A program made the position numbers and the translations under genes. A DNA stretch of 40,954 nucleotides from a virus, in the IMG/VR virus record IMGVR_UViG_3300032053_000176, positions 1 through 40,954 of that record. One strand, given 5' to 3'. This document shows positions 13,507 to 20,804 of the stretch, piece by piece. A model generated the notes under the pieces. That model saw nothing but the letters and a program-made list of their open reading frames with translations. It was not told the origin of the DNA and did not search any database. Each line of letters starts with the position of its first letter. The stretch's first letter is position 1.

Positions 13507-14414
13507 AGTTGATTCGCTATCTTCTTCAGCGCCTCGGCGTGGAGTTTGCCTGACACTCCGTGGTACTCGGGCGCGAACAGGTCGTCGATGAACTTGCGCG
13601 CAGGCGCGTCGATGCCGTTCTTCAGAGCGCGGTCGATGAACTTGGGAAGTTCTTCTGGGTTGTCAGCCTGGTAACCGTACCCGCCTTGAAAGACTCCCTG
13701 TTCGAGGGAGTGTGCCGCTTTCAGCAATCGCGTGCTGGTCCAGATAGAAACGACCACCGGCTTGCCGAGCGCCCAGCCCTCGTACATCAGACTGCCCATG
13801 TCGGCGATGACCACATCAGCGTCTACGAGCGGTTGGAACGTGACGACACCGGTCTGGCTAGGGTGGCCCGCGAATGTGACGTTGTATTTGTCCTCGGGCA
13901 GCGCGCGCAGAATAGCATCCTTACCACTGCCACCATCGTGCCAGGGATGCGACCCGGCATACAACACGCGCGGTCTATCGTCGGTGCGCGGGGTCGGCGT
14001 GAACTTGCCCTGATATATAGGGTCGAGCTTCGTGTAACCGACCTCAAGAATCTGACTCTCCTTGAACCCGGTCTTCAGTAGTTTGCGCGTCCAGCCCGGT
14101 CCCGGCGAGACGACGTAGCGGAACGTCTTGCACTGATGGTAGTTGCGGTAGTGCTTGTCGGCGAGCCCGTGACCAATCATCACGTCGCACTTTGTAGGCT
14201 GTGTCTGCAACTGTCGCATCCAGAAGCCGGTCACGTTTACCGTTCCGGTGACCGTATGCGGCTCCCACTGCCAGTCTCGCGAACCCAACGCGTCTGTGAT
14301 TGGCTTCACATGCGCCTGCATCATGCGCTTGAAATAGGGAACCTTCACAGTCCCTTCGCCAACTTGGTCGGCTTCGTGTTTGCCCGTCCCATAGACGAAG
14401 ATGATGGGCCTCAT
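13503..14414 (-). CDS. CDP-glycerol glycerophosphotransferase-like (TagB/TagF family)
   Basis: ATG 14414 overlaps the upstream TGA; upstream in-frame sequence is the shadow of the preceding gene. The 303-residue product reads as a GT-B fold. Key segments are YAGSHPWHDGGSGKDAI, FAGHPSQTG, and DADVVIADMGSLMYEGWALG, which corresponds to the DYSS...FEF motif of TagB/F enzymes that bind CDP-glycerol. It would add glycerol-phosphate to a sugar acceptor. It lies two genes after a TagD-like cytidylyltransferase that could supply CDP-glycerol. The match is by motif pattern, so the donor could be another CDP-alditol. Confidence 0.65.
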   Translation of the reverse strand: MRPIIFVYGTGKHEADQVGEGTVKVPYFKRMMQAHVKPITDALGSRDWQWEPHTVTGTVNVTGFWMRQLQTQPTKCDVMIGHGLADKHYRNYHQCKTFRYVVSPGPGWTRKLLKTGFKESQILEVGYTKLDPIYQGKFTPTPRTDDRPRVLYAGSHPWHDGGSGKDAILRALPEDKYNVTFAGHPSQTGVVTFQPLVDADVVIADMGSLMYEGWALGKPVVVSIWTSTRLLKAAHSLEQGVFQGGYGYQADNPEELPKFIDRALKNGIDAPARKFIDDLFAPEYHGVSGKLHAEALKKIANQL

Positions 14415-15118
14415 CGGTTCCCTTCCACAAGTTTGAGCATCTCTGCCTTGTTGTTGACCGTGCGCGAGTACTTCCCTGATAGTTGTCTCGCGAGGTACGG
14501 TTCTTTCTGACCGACCCACGCGTTCTTGCCTTGTACGCGGAATCGAGGGTGGAACAGATGCACAGCGTCTTCAGTGAACTCGGATGTTGCCGGGCCGACG
14601 ATTGTCTCCAGCGCCAAACCGAACGCTCTGTCCTCACCGCCCCAGCCCCGGAAGCGCTCATCCATGCCGTTGACAGCCGTGTACGTAACGCGCGTGAACA
14701 TGATAGGCGGCGATGTCTTTAGTCGTGAGTGCCACTCCGCACGTTCGCGTTCTTGGTCTGTCGCGACGCCGCGCCACCTAAGCGGGTCGATGCGGAGCAG
14801 TGCGTCGGTGTCAGCCTTCGAGAGTCCAATCTTCTGACGCTTCGTCACCCACGCCTGCCCGCGTGTGGCTGCCTCACGAATCACGTTCGGTTGGAGCCAC
14901 ACATCAGCGTCGGTGATGACGAGGATGTCGCCGGTTGCGCGGCACACAGCGCGGTTCACTGCCATCGACTTGCAGAACGGGTTCTTCCCATCGTCGCCCT
15001 CGACGATGACCTCGGCCTCGGGATACTCGACGGCCCACTTCTTCAGGAGCCACTGCAACACGACCGTGCGTCGCCCATTCTCGGGGTCGCGAAATGGGAT
15101 GAGGATGGAGACTGTCAC
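14411..15118 (-). CDS. Family-2-type glycosyltransferase (GT-A)
   Basis: GTG 15118 overlaps the upstream TGA; 235 residues. VSILIPFRDP opens the Rossmann-like donor domain, VITDADVW (about 68-75) is the DxD motif, and GMDERFRGWGGEDRAFG (about 150-166) is the acceptor/catalytic segment. The order and spacing equal those of the gene at 11886-12791, so the two are paralogs that probably add successive sugars. This copy lacks the C-terminal Cys/His tail. Confidence 0.8.
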   Translation of the reverse strand: MTVSILIPFRDPENGRRTVVLQWLLKKWAVEYPEAEVIVEGDDGKNPFCKSMAVNRAVCRATGDILVITDADVWLQPNVIREAATRGQAWVTKRQKIGLSKADTDALLRIDPLRWRGVATDQERERAEWHSRLKTSPPIMFTRVTYTAVNGMDERFRGWGGEDRAFGLALETIVGPATSEFTEDAVHLFHPRFRVQGKNAWVGQKEPYLARQLSGKYSRTVNNKAEMLKLVEGNR

Positions 15119-15519
15119 TTGAGCCGTTCCTTCAGAATCGTCGAACTGATGCCGGGCGTGTACGGGATGTAGATGACGTCGATGCCGCGCTCATCGAGGT
15201 ACGGTTGGTCGATGCCGAGCGTCGAGAGCCAGTCACAACCGGCCCAGTCACTTCCGATGGCGAGCAGGTCGGGTTTGACCACTTCGATTAGCTCGCGCGC
15301 GAGATGTTCTATCGGTATGACCGTGTAACCAAGTGCCGCGATGAGCCGCATACGCTCCACGAGCGAGAACACTGGGCGCTTGCCCTTGTGCTTCTCTGCG
15401 AGGTCGTCGCTGTTGATTCCAACGATGACCTCATCCGCGTACCGCTCGCATCGCCGAAGTAGCACCGCGTGGCCCACGTGCGGCGTGTCATACGTGCCGA
15501 AGGTAAGGAGTGTCGTCAC
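15115..15519 (-). CDS. tagD-like: Glycerol-3-phosphate cytidylyltransferase-like (TagD type)
   Basis: A 134-residue nucleotidyltransferase, the normal size for TagD. LLTFGTYDTPHVGHA has the HxGH catalytic motif (14-17). The C-terminal PGISSTILKERL (about 122-133) corresponds to the ISTT motif of TagD. The reaction would be glycerol-3-phosphate + CTP to CDP-glycerol + pyrophosphate. GTG 15519 overlaps the upstream stop. Other alcohol phosphates are possible substrates; the two TagB/F-like genes in this window argue for CDP-glycerol. Confidence 0.8.
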   Translation of the reverse strand: MTTLLTFGTYDTPHVGHAVLLRRCERYADEVIVGINSDDLAEKHKGKRPVFSLVERMRLIAALGYTVIPIEHLARELIEVVKPDLLAIGSDWAGCDWLSTLGIDQPYLDERGIDVIYIPYTPGISSTILKERLK

Positions 15520-15947
15520 AGTGAACGCACAACCTTCGCAGGATTCCCGACGACCAGCATGTCTGCGGGAACGTCGTCTGTGACCACGCTCCCAGCGCCG
15601 ATGACCGACCGCGCTCCGATGGTTACACCGGGTAGGATGATTGCGCCGCCGCCAACCCAGACATCATTCTCGATGACGACTGACGCGAACCGCCTGTCTT
15701 TGCGCCGTCCCTTAGCAGGTGTCACCGGATGCGTGGAGCAGTAGATGCTGACGCCCGGTCCGAAGATGACGTTGCTTCTGATATGGATGCTCGCTGTTCC
15801 CTCGACGAGGAAGAGGCAGTCCGCGTTGATGAACACGTTGCTTCCGATGTGAACGCGGCCGGGGACTGAGCACAGGAACGGTTCCAAGACTCGGACACCC
15901 TTGCCGCAGTGCCCAAAGTCGCTTAGTTTCCGGTTGCGGAAACTCAT
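15516..15947 (-). CDS. Hexapeptide-repeat acyltransferase (LbH fold)
   Basis: A 143-residue protein made of imperfect hexapeptide repeats (VHIGSNVFINADCL, SIHIRSNVIFGPGVS, VVIENDVWVGGGAII, VTIGARSVIGAGSVV), typical of the left-handed beta-helix of maltose/galactoside O-acetyltransferases. The probable catalytic His is in IYCSTHPVTPAKG. The end ADMLVVGNPAKVVRS is a family signature. It would O-acetylate a sugar from acetyl-CoA, another surface-glycan modification. ATG 15947 overlaps the upstream stop by 4 bases. Confidence 0.8.
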   Translation of the reverse strand: MSFRNRKLSDFGHCGKGVRVLEPFLCSVPGRVHIGSNVFINADCLFLVEGTASIHIRSNVIFGPGVSIYCSTHPVTPAKGRRKDRRFASVVIENDVWVGGGAIILPGVTIGARSVIGAGSVVTDDVPADMLVVGNPAKVVRSL

Positions 15948-16594
15948 GCGTACTTCTTCATGGTGATGGGATTCGCGTCGAGGTACGCGCCGCTCTCGGC
16001 GAGATACTCGACCGTGTACGCGACGTCCTCAGACTGCAACAGGGACCTCGGGTCCTCTTCGGGATACAGGCGCGCGCGCAGTGGCGTGGCAACCGGGCCG
16101 AGCACGAGGGTGTAGACCTTGATGCTGTAGGGCCGCAGCGCGACAGACAGTCCCATACCGAGACTCACGAGCGCAGCCTTCGAGGCCGCATACGCGAGGT
16201 AGCCGGGATGTGGCGGTGGATTCGCGGAGGTCGAGGCGATGAGTATGACGGTCCCGCCGGTCTCAGCCGCGATGTGTCGCCGCGCAAACTCCTGGCAGAC
16301 GATGAACGCGCCGGTCAGGTTGACATCGACCGTGCGCCGCCACGCCTCGACCGGCGTGTCGAGGAAGTCGGACGGCTCTAGGATGCCTGCGTTTGACACG
16401 AGCAGGCCGGGCTCCGCGCTCCACAGCTCCGCGTAGCGTGCGAACGCGCGCGCGACCGCGCCCACATCTGTGACATCGACCCCGGCGTGCCGGGAGAAGT
16501 CACCGACGGCGACGCCCCGCGTCTCCAACTGGCGCTTGACAGCCGCGCCGATGCCAGACGAGGCACCAGTCACAATAGCCGTCTTTATCAACAT
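15944..16594 (-). CDS. Short-chain dehydrogenase/reductase (SDR)
   Basis: A 216-residue classical SDR. TGASSGIG (9-16) binds NAD(P), NAG (68-70) stabilises the sheet, and S121 with YAASK (Y135, K139) complete the active site. ATG 16594 follows AAGGGAG at normal spacing, and the gene begins the tightly coupled run that ends at 11605. In a glycan cassette it may oxidise or reduce a sugar or polyol intermediate. The substrate cannot be read from sequence. Confidence 0.8.
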   Translation of the reverse strand: MLIKTAIVTGASSGIGAAVKRQLETRGVAVGDFSRHAGVDVTDVGAVARAFARYAELWSAEPGLLVSNAGILEPSDFLDTPVEAWRRTVDVNLTGAFIVCQEFARRHIAAETGGTVILIASTSANPPPHPGYLAYAASKAALVSLGMGLSVALRPYSIKVYTLVLGPVATPLRARLYPEEDPRSLLQSEDVAYTVEYLAESGAYLDANPITMKKYA

Positions 16595-16813
16595 CAGTAA
16601 CAGTCTCCCTTGGTTAGCCGTGTGACCTGCGGAAACGTCCTCAAGATGGTCGGGCCGCGTTGTACTGCAACGGTTTCAGAGCAAGATAGCGAAACCCACT
16701 GGAAACGACACCTTGAGGCCGCTCAGTCAGTTGCAGGCACGCTTGTGCCGTTTCCGGGCTCTAGGAGCGCTCAGGACGCCGTTTGTGCCTGTTTCGGCGT
16801 CATCGTGCCGCTT
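16595..16813. other. Intergenic stretch with three GTGCC-TTTC repeats
   Basis: No convincing gene is seen. On the + strand GTGCCGTTTCCGG (16745-16757), GTGCCTGTTTCGG (16785-16797) and GTGCCGCTTTCAGG (16805-16818) recur at offsets of 40 and 20 bases. A short hairpin GGCAC-GCTT-GTGCC lies just upstream. It separates the HNH gene from the coupled glycan genes, so it could hold a promoter or operators. No good -35/-10 pair is seen. Confidence 0.4.
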
Positions 16814-17353
16814 TCAGGCCACATGTGCCCACTTCGATAGGTTGCACGGAGGGCAAGCTGCCTGACAGTTGTCTAGCAAGTCCGAGCCGCCTCTCGACAA
16901 CGGAACGATGTGGTCCTCGTGCCAGTTGTCGCGCCGGAGTTTGCGCCCGCACATCTGACACTTCCCGCCATCGCGCTCAAAGACCTCAGCACGAGAGTGG
17001 CCGTCCGTTTCCGCTCCGCGCTTACGTGCCCGGCGTATCCGCTCGTGCGAACTTCGCTCGATTGGATGAGTCTCGTACCAACGCTGCTTACTCTTACGGA
17101 CTCTACCTGGATGAGCCGCACGATAACGACAAGCACGTATCCGAGTCCATTTACGATATTTTTCAGGATTGGCTTCACGGTAACGCCGGTCGCTCTCGCT
17201 AACCCTATCTCGGTGCACTTTCTTGTATCGACGAGCACCTTCGCGTGCCTTGACCGCGCAGTACCAAGAACCACCGGCACGGCAGCGAGTGTTCTTGTTC
17301 CAGAGCATCGGTTCGTTATGACACTCACAGAGTGGACTCACCGCGAATACCAT
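16814..17353 (-). CDS. HNH endonuclease with N-terminal Cys-rich region
   Basis: A 179-residue protein. The HNH core is at 124-175: CQMC (132-135), H145-x-D147-H148, IVPLSRGGSD (149-158), and CPPCN (167-171), the zinc-bound beta-beta-alpha metal finger of phage HNH nucleases. The N-terminal 45 residues have C9, C11, C24 and C32, possibly a second zinc site. A long Arg-rich helical segment (46-115) would bind DNA. It overlaps the end of the GT4 gene by 16 bases and interrupts the glycan cassette, consistent with insertion as a mobile endonuclease. Confidence 0.85.
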   Translation of the reverse strand: MVFAVSPLCECHNEPMLWNKNTRCRAGGSWYCAVKAREGARRYKKVHRDRVSESDRRYREANPEKYRKWTRIRACRYRAAHPGRVRKSKQRWYETHPIERSSHERIRRARKRGAETDGHSRAEVFERDGGKCQMCGRKLRRDNWHEDHIVPLSRGGSDLLDNCQAACPPCNLSKWAHVA

Positions 17354-18417
17354 CCCTGGCGACTTCGCAGTTTCGTAAGGTCCGTGAAGTACGACTCGTA
17401 GTCGAAGCGAATCTTCTGCATGTCAAACTTCAGACCGTGTGCTCGACACGCAGCCGAGTCCAAGTTGTCAACATGCTGGGCTGCGCTCAGGAACTCCGCG
17501 TAGTTGTTACAACGGAATCCTGTGACTCCCTGTACAACTGTTTCAGGGAACGCGCCAAAGTTCGTTGTGATGACGGGCGTCCCACTAAGCGAGGCTTCGA
17601 TGACAACCTTGCCAAACATCTCCGTGTAGAGTGACGGGACGAAGACAGCACGAGCGCCAGACAGGATGCGAGCGCGCTCTTCGACACCAGCGAGTCCTCG
17701 ATAGTCAACGCCATGAGGCACGGCTCCTTGGCCCGCAACAACCAGTCTTATGCCCATGTCTTTGGATACCTGAACTGCGATGTCGATGCCCTTGTCCACA
17801 TTGAGGCGACCGATGAAGGCAAAGTAGTTTTCCTTGTCTTCGCGGTACGTGAAGTCATTCACATCGAAGAAATGCGGTATCATTCGGTCGAAGAACCTGC
17901 CACGAATAGCGTTCGCGCCTTGCTGTGGGCCGTACCAGAACCCATAGAGAGTGTTCATCCATGAGAACGATGGAAACACATGGTGCCCTTCGTGCAAGAT
18001 GCCCGCGTAGCCGCAGTAGGGTTCAACCATGCACAGTTCGGGGAACGTCGCAGCGATGGAACGCTCTGCCCAACCCGAAGACAGACACACAAAGTCGCCC
18101 TCCTGTGCTCGCTCGCGTATCGCTGAGGCCGTGCGCCCAAGGAAGAGCCGCCAGTACGGAGTGTTCTCATCGTACTTCGCTCGCAGGATAGTGTCCGGTC
18201 CGGTGACTCCGATAAGGTCAGCTTGTTCTTGACGCGTGATGCACGTAACAAGTTCATCACAAGCGGCTTCGTTCTCTTCTCCTGCGTATAGGATGACCGT
18301 GTGACCGAGTGACTTCATCATGTCACAGAACTTGCGGATGAGTTCAGTGAAGGCACAATTGCAGTATGCCCTGGTGGTCTGTGTGTGAGGCAACCCAACA
18401 ATATGGAAGGTGAACAT
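17338..18417 (-). CDS. Family-4-type glycosyltransferase (GT-B)
   Basis: A 359-residue protein. The N-terminal lobe is followed by a GT4 C-terminal domain: FAFIGRLNVDKGIDIAVQ (199-216), LVVAGQGAV (225-233), and the E266-x7-E274 motif in YTEMFGKVVIEASLSGTPVI, which binds the nucleotide-sugar donor. A retaining sugar transfer to a glycan or protein is expected. It is the first glycan gene after the tail-fibre genes, only 9 bases from the DNRLRE tail gene, and so is co-transcribed with virion proteins. Confidence 0.85.
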   Translation of the reverse strand: MFTFHIVGLPHTQTTRAYCNCAFTELIRKFCDMMKSLGHTVILYAGEENEAACDELVTCITRQEQADLIGVTGPDTILRAKYDENTPYWRLFLGRTASAIRERAQEGDFVCLSSGWAERSIAATFPELCMVEPYCGYAGILHEGHHVFPSFSWMNTLYGFWYGPQQGANAIRGRFFDRMIPHFFDVNDFTYREDKENYFAFIGRLNVDKGIDIAVQVSKDMGIRLVVAGQGAVPHGVDYRGLAGVEERARILSGARAVFVPSLYTEMFGKVVIEASLSGTPVITTNFGAFPETVVQGVTGFRCNNYAEFLSAAQHVDNLDSAACRAHGLKFDMQKIRFDYESYFTDLTKLRSRQGWYSR

Positions 18418-18425
18418 GGGCCTCC

Positions 18426-19073
18426 TTACGCTACCGACGAGGTGTTGATGAGAGAGGTAAAACCGGCAGCAGGTGGTGCGTGTACGACGACGAGTTTGGG
18501 GTCCGTCGTAGTACCTTCCGCATACTCTGTCGTCGTAAAGTACACATACTCCTTGCCAGTAGGCGTGTTTCCGACCCGCTGACGACTGCTACTCAAGAGT
18601 ATCTCTGTGAGACCCGTCAGGCTGATGGCGTCGACAAAGGCTGCCTCAGATACAAAGACGTTGTAGTCGGAAGTAACGAAGTTGAGTGTGCCGAAACTCG
18701 CCAACAGTGTCTTGCCCGAGAGGCTTGCACCTGCTACCCAGTCGTCAGTCCCAAGTCCTGATGTCGTCCAGGAGTGTGTCCGCGCCTCCACAACAAAGTC
18801 AGAAGCGTCTGTGTAGTCCGTAAGGCCGTACAGGGAGAGGGTCGCCGTCTCGACTATGTCGGTGTCGGGGATGGGTGTGCCGGTGTCGAACGATAGGAAG
18901 TTCTCCCAGACATAGTACGTACTGTTGGTGTGGTACAACTGCCCGACAACAAGGGTTGCCCCTGTGTCGTCGTAACTGAGATTGCTCCCTGTACGCGCTG
19001 TTGCATACGTGGTGTTGTAGGACCGCACAAAGCCGTCGGCCGTTCTTCCATAGACGGTCGTGGTGGTGCTCAA
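18426..19073 (-). CDS. DNRLRE-like tail protein
   Basis: TTG 19073 is chosen as start because it overlaps the upstream TGA (TTGA); a longer frame upstream is an Arg-rich shadow. The 215-residue protein is rich in Thr, Ser, Tyr and Gly. The pattern (ENFLSFDTGTPIPDTDIVET, then ATLSLYGLTDYTDASDFVVE) fits the DNRLRE/CBM-like beta-sandwich of secreted and phage adhesion proteins. It is the last structural gene before the glycosyltransferases. It may bind carbohydrate at the tail tip. Confidence 0.65.
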   Translation of the reverse strand: MSTTTTVYGRTADGFVRSYNTTYATARTGSNLSYDDTGATLVVGQLYHTNSTYYVWENFLSFDTGTPIPDTDIVETATLSLYGLTDYTDASDFVVEARTHSWTTSGLGTDDWVAGASLSGKTLLASFGTLNFVTSDYNVFVSEAAFVDAISLTGLTEILLSSSRQRVGNTPTGKEYVYFTTTEYAEGTTTDPKLVVVHAPPAAGFTSLINTSSVA

Positions 19074-19396
19074 CCGCCCCACCCCTTCTGGCGGGCGACG
19101 AGGAGGACCGTCTCCTCGACCATCCGCTTCGCGGCAGCGAGCGTGGAGTTGGCGACGATGTTCCCGGCTGTGTCGCGAGTTGCGGTGGGCGGGTTGATGA
19201 AGCGGTAGGAGTCGGTCGTCGGGAGCGGGCCGTCCGCGTCGTGCGCGGTGACGGCGACCTCGATGCCGTGGGGGATGAGCTTGAACCCGGACAGCGTAAA
19301 TGTGACCCCCGCCGTTGTCCACGACCAAGTTTTACCGCCCGCGAAGAAGCGGGCGACCTTGGCCGCTATGGCAGACGTGCGTTCGTCAGGTGTCAT
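19070..19396 (-). CDS. Small tail-region protein (108 residues)
   Basis: ATG 19396 follows GGGGAG. The protein has a short N-terminal helix, a beta-rich middle (WSWTTAGVTFTLSGFKLIPH, IEVAVTAHDADGPLPTTDSY) and a C-terminal helix. Location between tail-fibre genes and overlap with the next start indicate a minor tail component or an assembly factor. No family is recognised. Confidence 0.6.
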   Translation of the reverse strand: MTPDERTSAIAAKVARFFAGGKTWSWTTAGVTFTLSGFKLIPHGIEVAVTAHDADGPLPTTDSYRFINPPTATRDTAGNIVANSTLAAAKRMVEETVLLVARQKGWGG

Positions 19397-19406
19397 CTAC
19401 ACTCCC

Positions 19407-20006
19407 CTAGGGTCGGGTTAGGTCTACCTGGATGTTGGCCTTGGTCACTGCGCCAGACGTGGAGACCAGTCTGACCTCAATGTCGTGTCCGGCCGCGACA
19501 GCCTGGTTCTGGTCCGCTGCTGTGCTGTCCCAGGCGTTTGCGGTGCTGTTCGTGTGGTTGCCTGAGAGGAAGTCCGAGGTCTGGTCGAGTCGGGCATTGA
19601 CTACGATGTTCGTCCCGGCGTCGAAGTGGGAACGAATGGCCGTCACGGTGCAAGCGAACGGGGCTACGAACACCATGCGGTACCCGTTCGCGGGTGGCGC
19701 TCCTTCGAGGAGGGCACCGACAGAAAATACTCCTCCTACGCCTGTTGCTCCTGAGCCACCTGTACCGCCGCTTCCGCCGCTTCCGCCGCTTCCGCCGCTT
19801 CCGCCGCTTCCGCCGCTTCCACCCGAGCCGCCCGTTCCACCGCTCGGCCCGACGTTATAGTCAAGGTCTGACCAAACATCTACGCCATTACCTACCTTGA
19901 AACTTCCGCTGAGAAGCGTGACTGCAAGCTCGCCCTCGGCCAGTACAGGGTCATTGGCAATCCAGTTCGCCTCCGTATCTCGTCTGAGCTGAATCTGAAT
20001 CGCCAT
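19407..20006 (-). CDS. Tail-fibre protein with (Gly-Gly-Ser/Thr) repeat stalk
   Basis: ATG 20006 follows AAGGAG; an extra GTG just upstream is less likely. Residues 1-50 (IQIQLRRDTEANWIANDPVL, AEGELAVTLLSGSFKVGNG) match the N-terminal attachment domain of phage fibre proteins. Residues about 55-80 are a GGS/GGT repeat stalk encoded by a perfect 9-base tandem repeat. The C-terminal ~100 residues form a beta-rich head (receptor-binding candidate). Ser and Thr in the stalk are possible glycosylation sites. The protein probably lies at the tail tip and contacts the host. Confidence 0.75.
   Translation of the reverse strand: MAIQIQLRRDTEANWIANDPVLAEGELAVTLLSGSFKVGNGVDVWSDLDYNVGPSGGTGGSGGSGGSGGSGGSGGSGGSGGTGGSGATGVGGVFSVGALLEGAPPANGYRMVFVAPFACTVTAIRSHFDAGTNIVVNARLDQTSDFLSGNHTNSTANAWDSTAADQNQAVAAGHDIEVRLVSTSGAVTKANIQVDLTRP
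19765..19818. repeat. Perfect tandem 9-base repeat, six copies
   Basis: CCGCCGCTT is repeated six times without error and encodes (Gly-Gly-Ser)n on the - strand. Because each unit is 9 bases, slippage would change stalk length without breaking the frame. Confidence 0.9.
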
Positions 20007-20008
20007 CA

Positions 20009-20293
20009 CTAAGCTCCTTCATCCGCGTCTATCGGGTCAATGCCGCCGTAAACAGAACTTGCAATCCCACCGTCCAGATTTGCAAAAGCAGGGCCGCTAC
20101 CGCCCTCCTGAGCTAGGAGGTCCCAATGGTCAGTCGCGGTGGCCGGGTCATCGTCGTTTGCATCGGCCGCGACCGTGCAGACGTAACTTGACCCGGCGAA
20201 CTCGACTGCATCGAGCGGGTCGTATGTTTCTGCCGTATCCCAGGGGCCGCGCCAGACAAAGCCCGGCCCCATGAGGTTCAGTTCAAGAGGCAT
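20009..20293 (-). CDS. Small tail protein with carbohydrate-binding-like module
   Basis: A 94-residue protein. GPGFVWRGPWDTAETYDPLD and GSSYVCTVAADANDDDP, then HWDLLAQEGGSG, fit the WxxxxxYxxGDxVxxxGxxYxC pattern of chitin-binding-like (CBM5/12) modules common in phage tail fibres. It is about 65% identical by eye to the start of the next gene (20303-20800), so the two come from a duplication. A role in binding cell-surface sugar is likely. Confidence 0.7.
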   Translation of the reverse strand: MPLELNLMGPGFVWRGPWDTAETYDPLDAVEFAGSSYVCTVAADANDDDPATATDHWDLLAQEGGSGPAFANLDGGIASSVYGGIDPIDADEGA

Positions 20294-20302
20294 CTATCTC
20301 CT

Positions 20303-20800
20303 TTACACCCAAGTGCCTCCGGCTTTCTGGTACACGTCGCCTGTATCGTCGTCAAGGTAGAGGTCACCGTTGACGCCTACAAGGTCGTTCGGCACACCGC
20401 TGCCGGTGTACCAAACTGAGCCCGGTGTTCCTGGGTCACCTTCGCCACCGGAACCGCCCGAACCGCCTGTGCCACCCGAGCCGCCCGAGCCGCCTGAGCC
20501 GCCCGGCTCTCCGGGCTCACCCGGACCACCTGAACCGCCGGACCCGCCGCTTCCGCCGCTTCCGCCCGAGCCACCGCTGCCGCCGGTCCCGCCGGAGCCA
20601 CCACTGCCACCTTCCTCAGCTATGACTTCCCAGTGCTCAGGAGCGTTCTCAGGGTCGAGGTCGTTCGCGTCGGCCGCAAGGATGCAGACGTAGGATGAAC
20701 CGTTGAACGACGCAACGTCCCGAAGGGCGTATGTCTCAGCGGTATCCCAAGGTCCACGCCATGCAAAACCAGGACCGAGTATGTTGCTAATCAATGCCAT
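20303..20800 (-). CDS. Collagen-like/GGS-rich tail-fibre protein
   Basis: A 165-residue protein: residues 1-65 repeat the CBM-like module of the next gene (GPGFAWRGPWDTAETYALRD), residues about 66-128 are GGS/GGT/GEPGEPG repeats forming a flexible or collagen-like stalk, and the last ~40 residues (VWYTGSGVPNDLVGVNGDLY, LDDDTGDVYQKAGGTW) match the C-terminus of the 20805-21932 protein. The protein is a mosaic of modules shared with its neighbours. Confidence 0.75.
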   Translation of the reverse strand: MALISNILGPGFAWRGPWDTAETYALRDVASFNGSSYVCILAADANDLDPENAPEHWEVIAEEGGSGGSGGTGGSGGSGGSGGSGGSGGSGGPGEPGEPGGSGGSGGSGGTGGSGGSGGEGDPGTPGSVWYTGSGVPNDLVGVNGDLYLDDDTGDVYQKAGGTWV

Positions 20801-20804
20801 ATTC

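Noticed and set aside
16610-16840. Possible small + strand gene (76 residues) in the cassette spacer
   Set aside because: No ribosome site and no domain; overlaps the end of the HNH gene on the other strand.
18426-19328. Longer 300-residue form of the DNRLRE tail gene
   Set aside because: The extra N-terminus is an Arg/His-rich shadow of the 19070-19396 gene; the TTG at 19073 overlaps that gene's stop.
19432-19860. Proline-rich open frame on the + strand
   Set aside because: The proline repeats are the antisense of the GGS repeats on the - strand and have no other support.
19765-20600. CRISPR-like array
   Set aside because: The repeats are short, contiguous, in frame and encode Gly-Gly-Ser stalks; there are no spacers of constant length.
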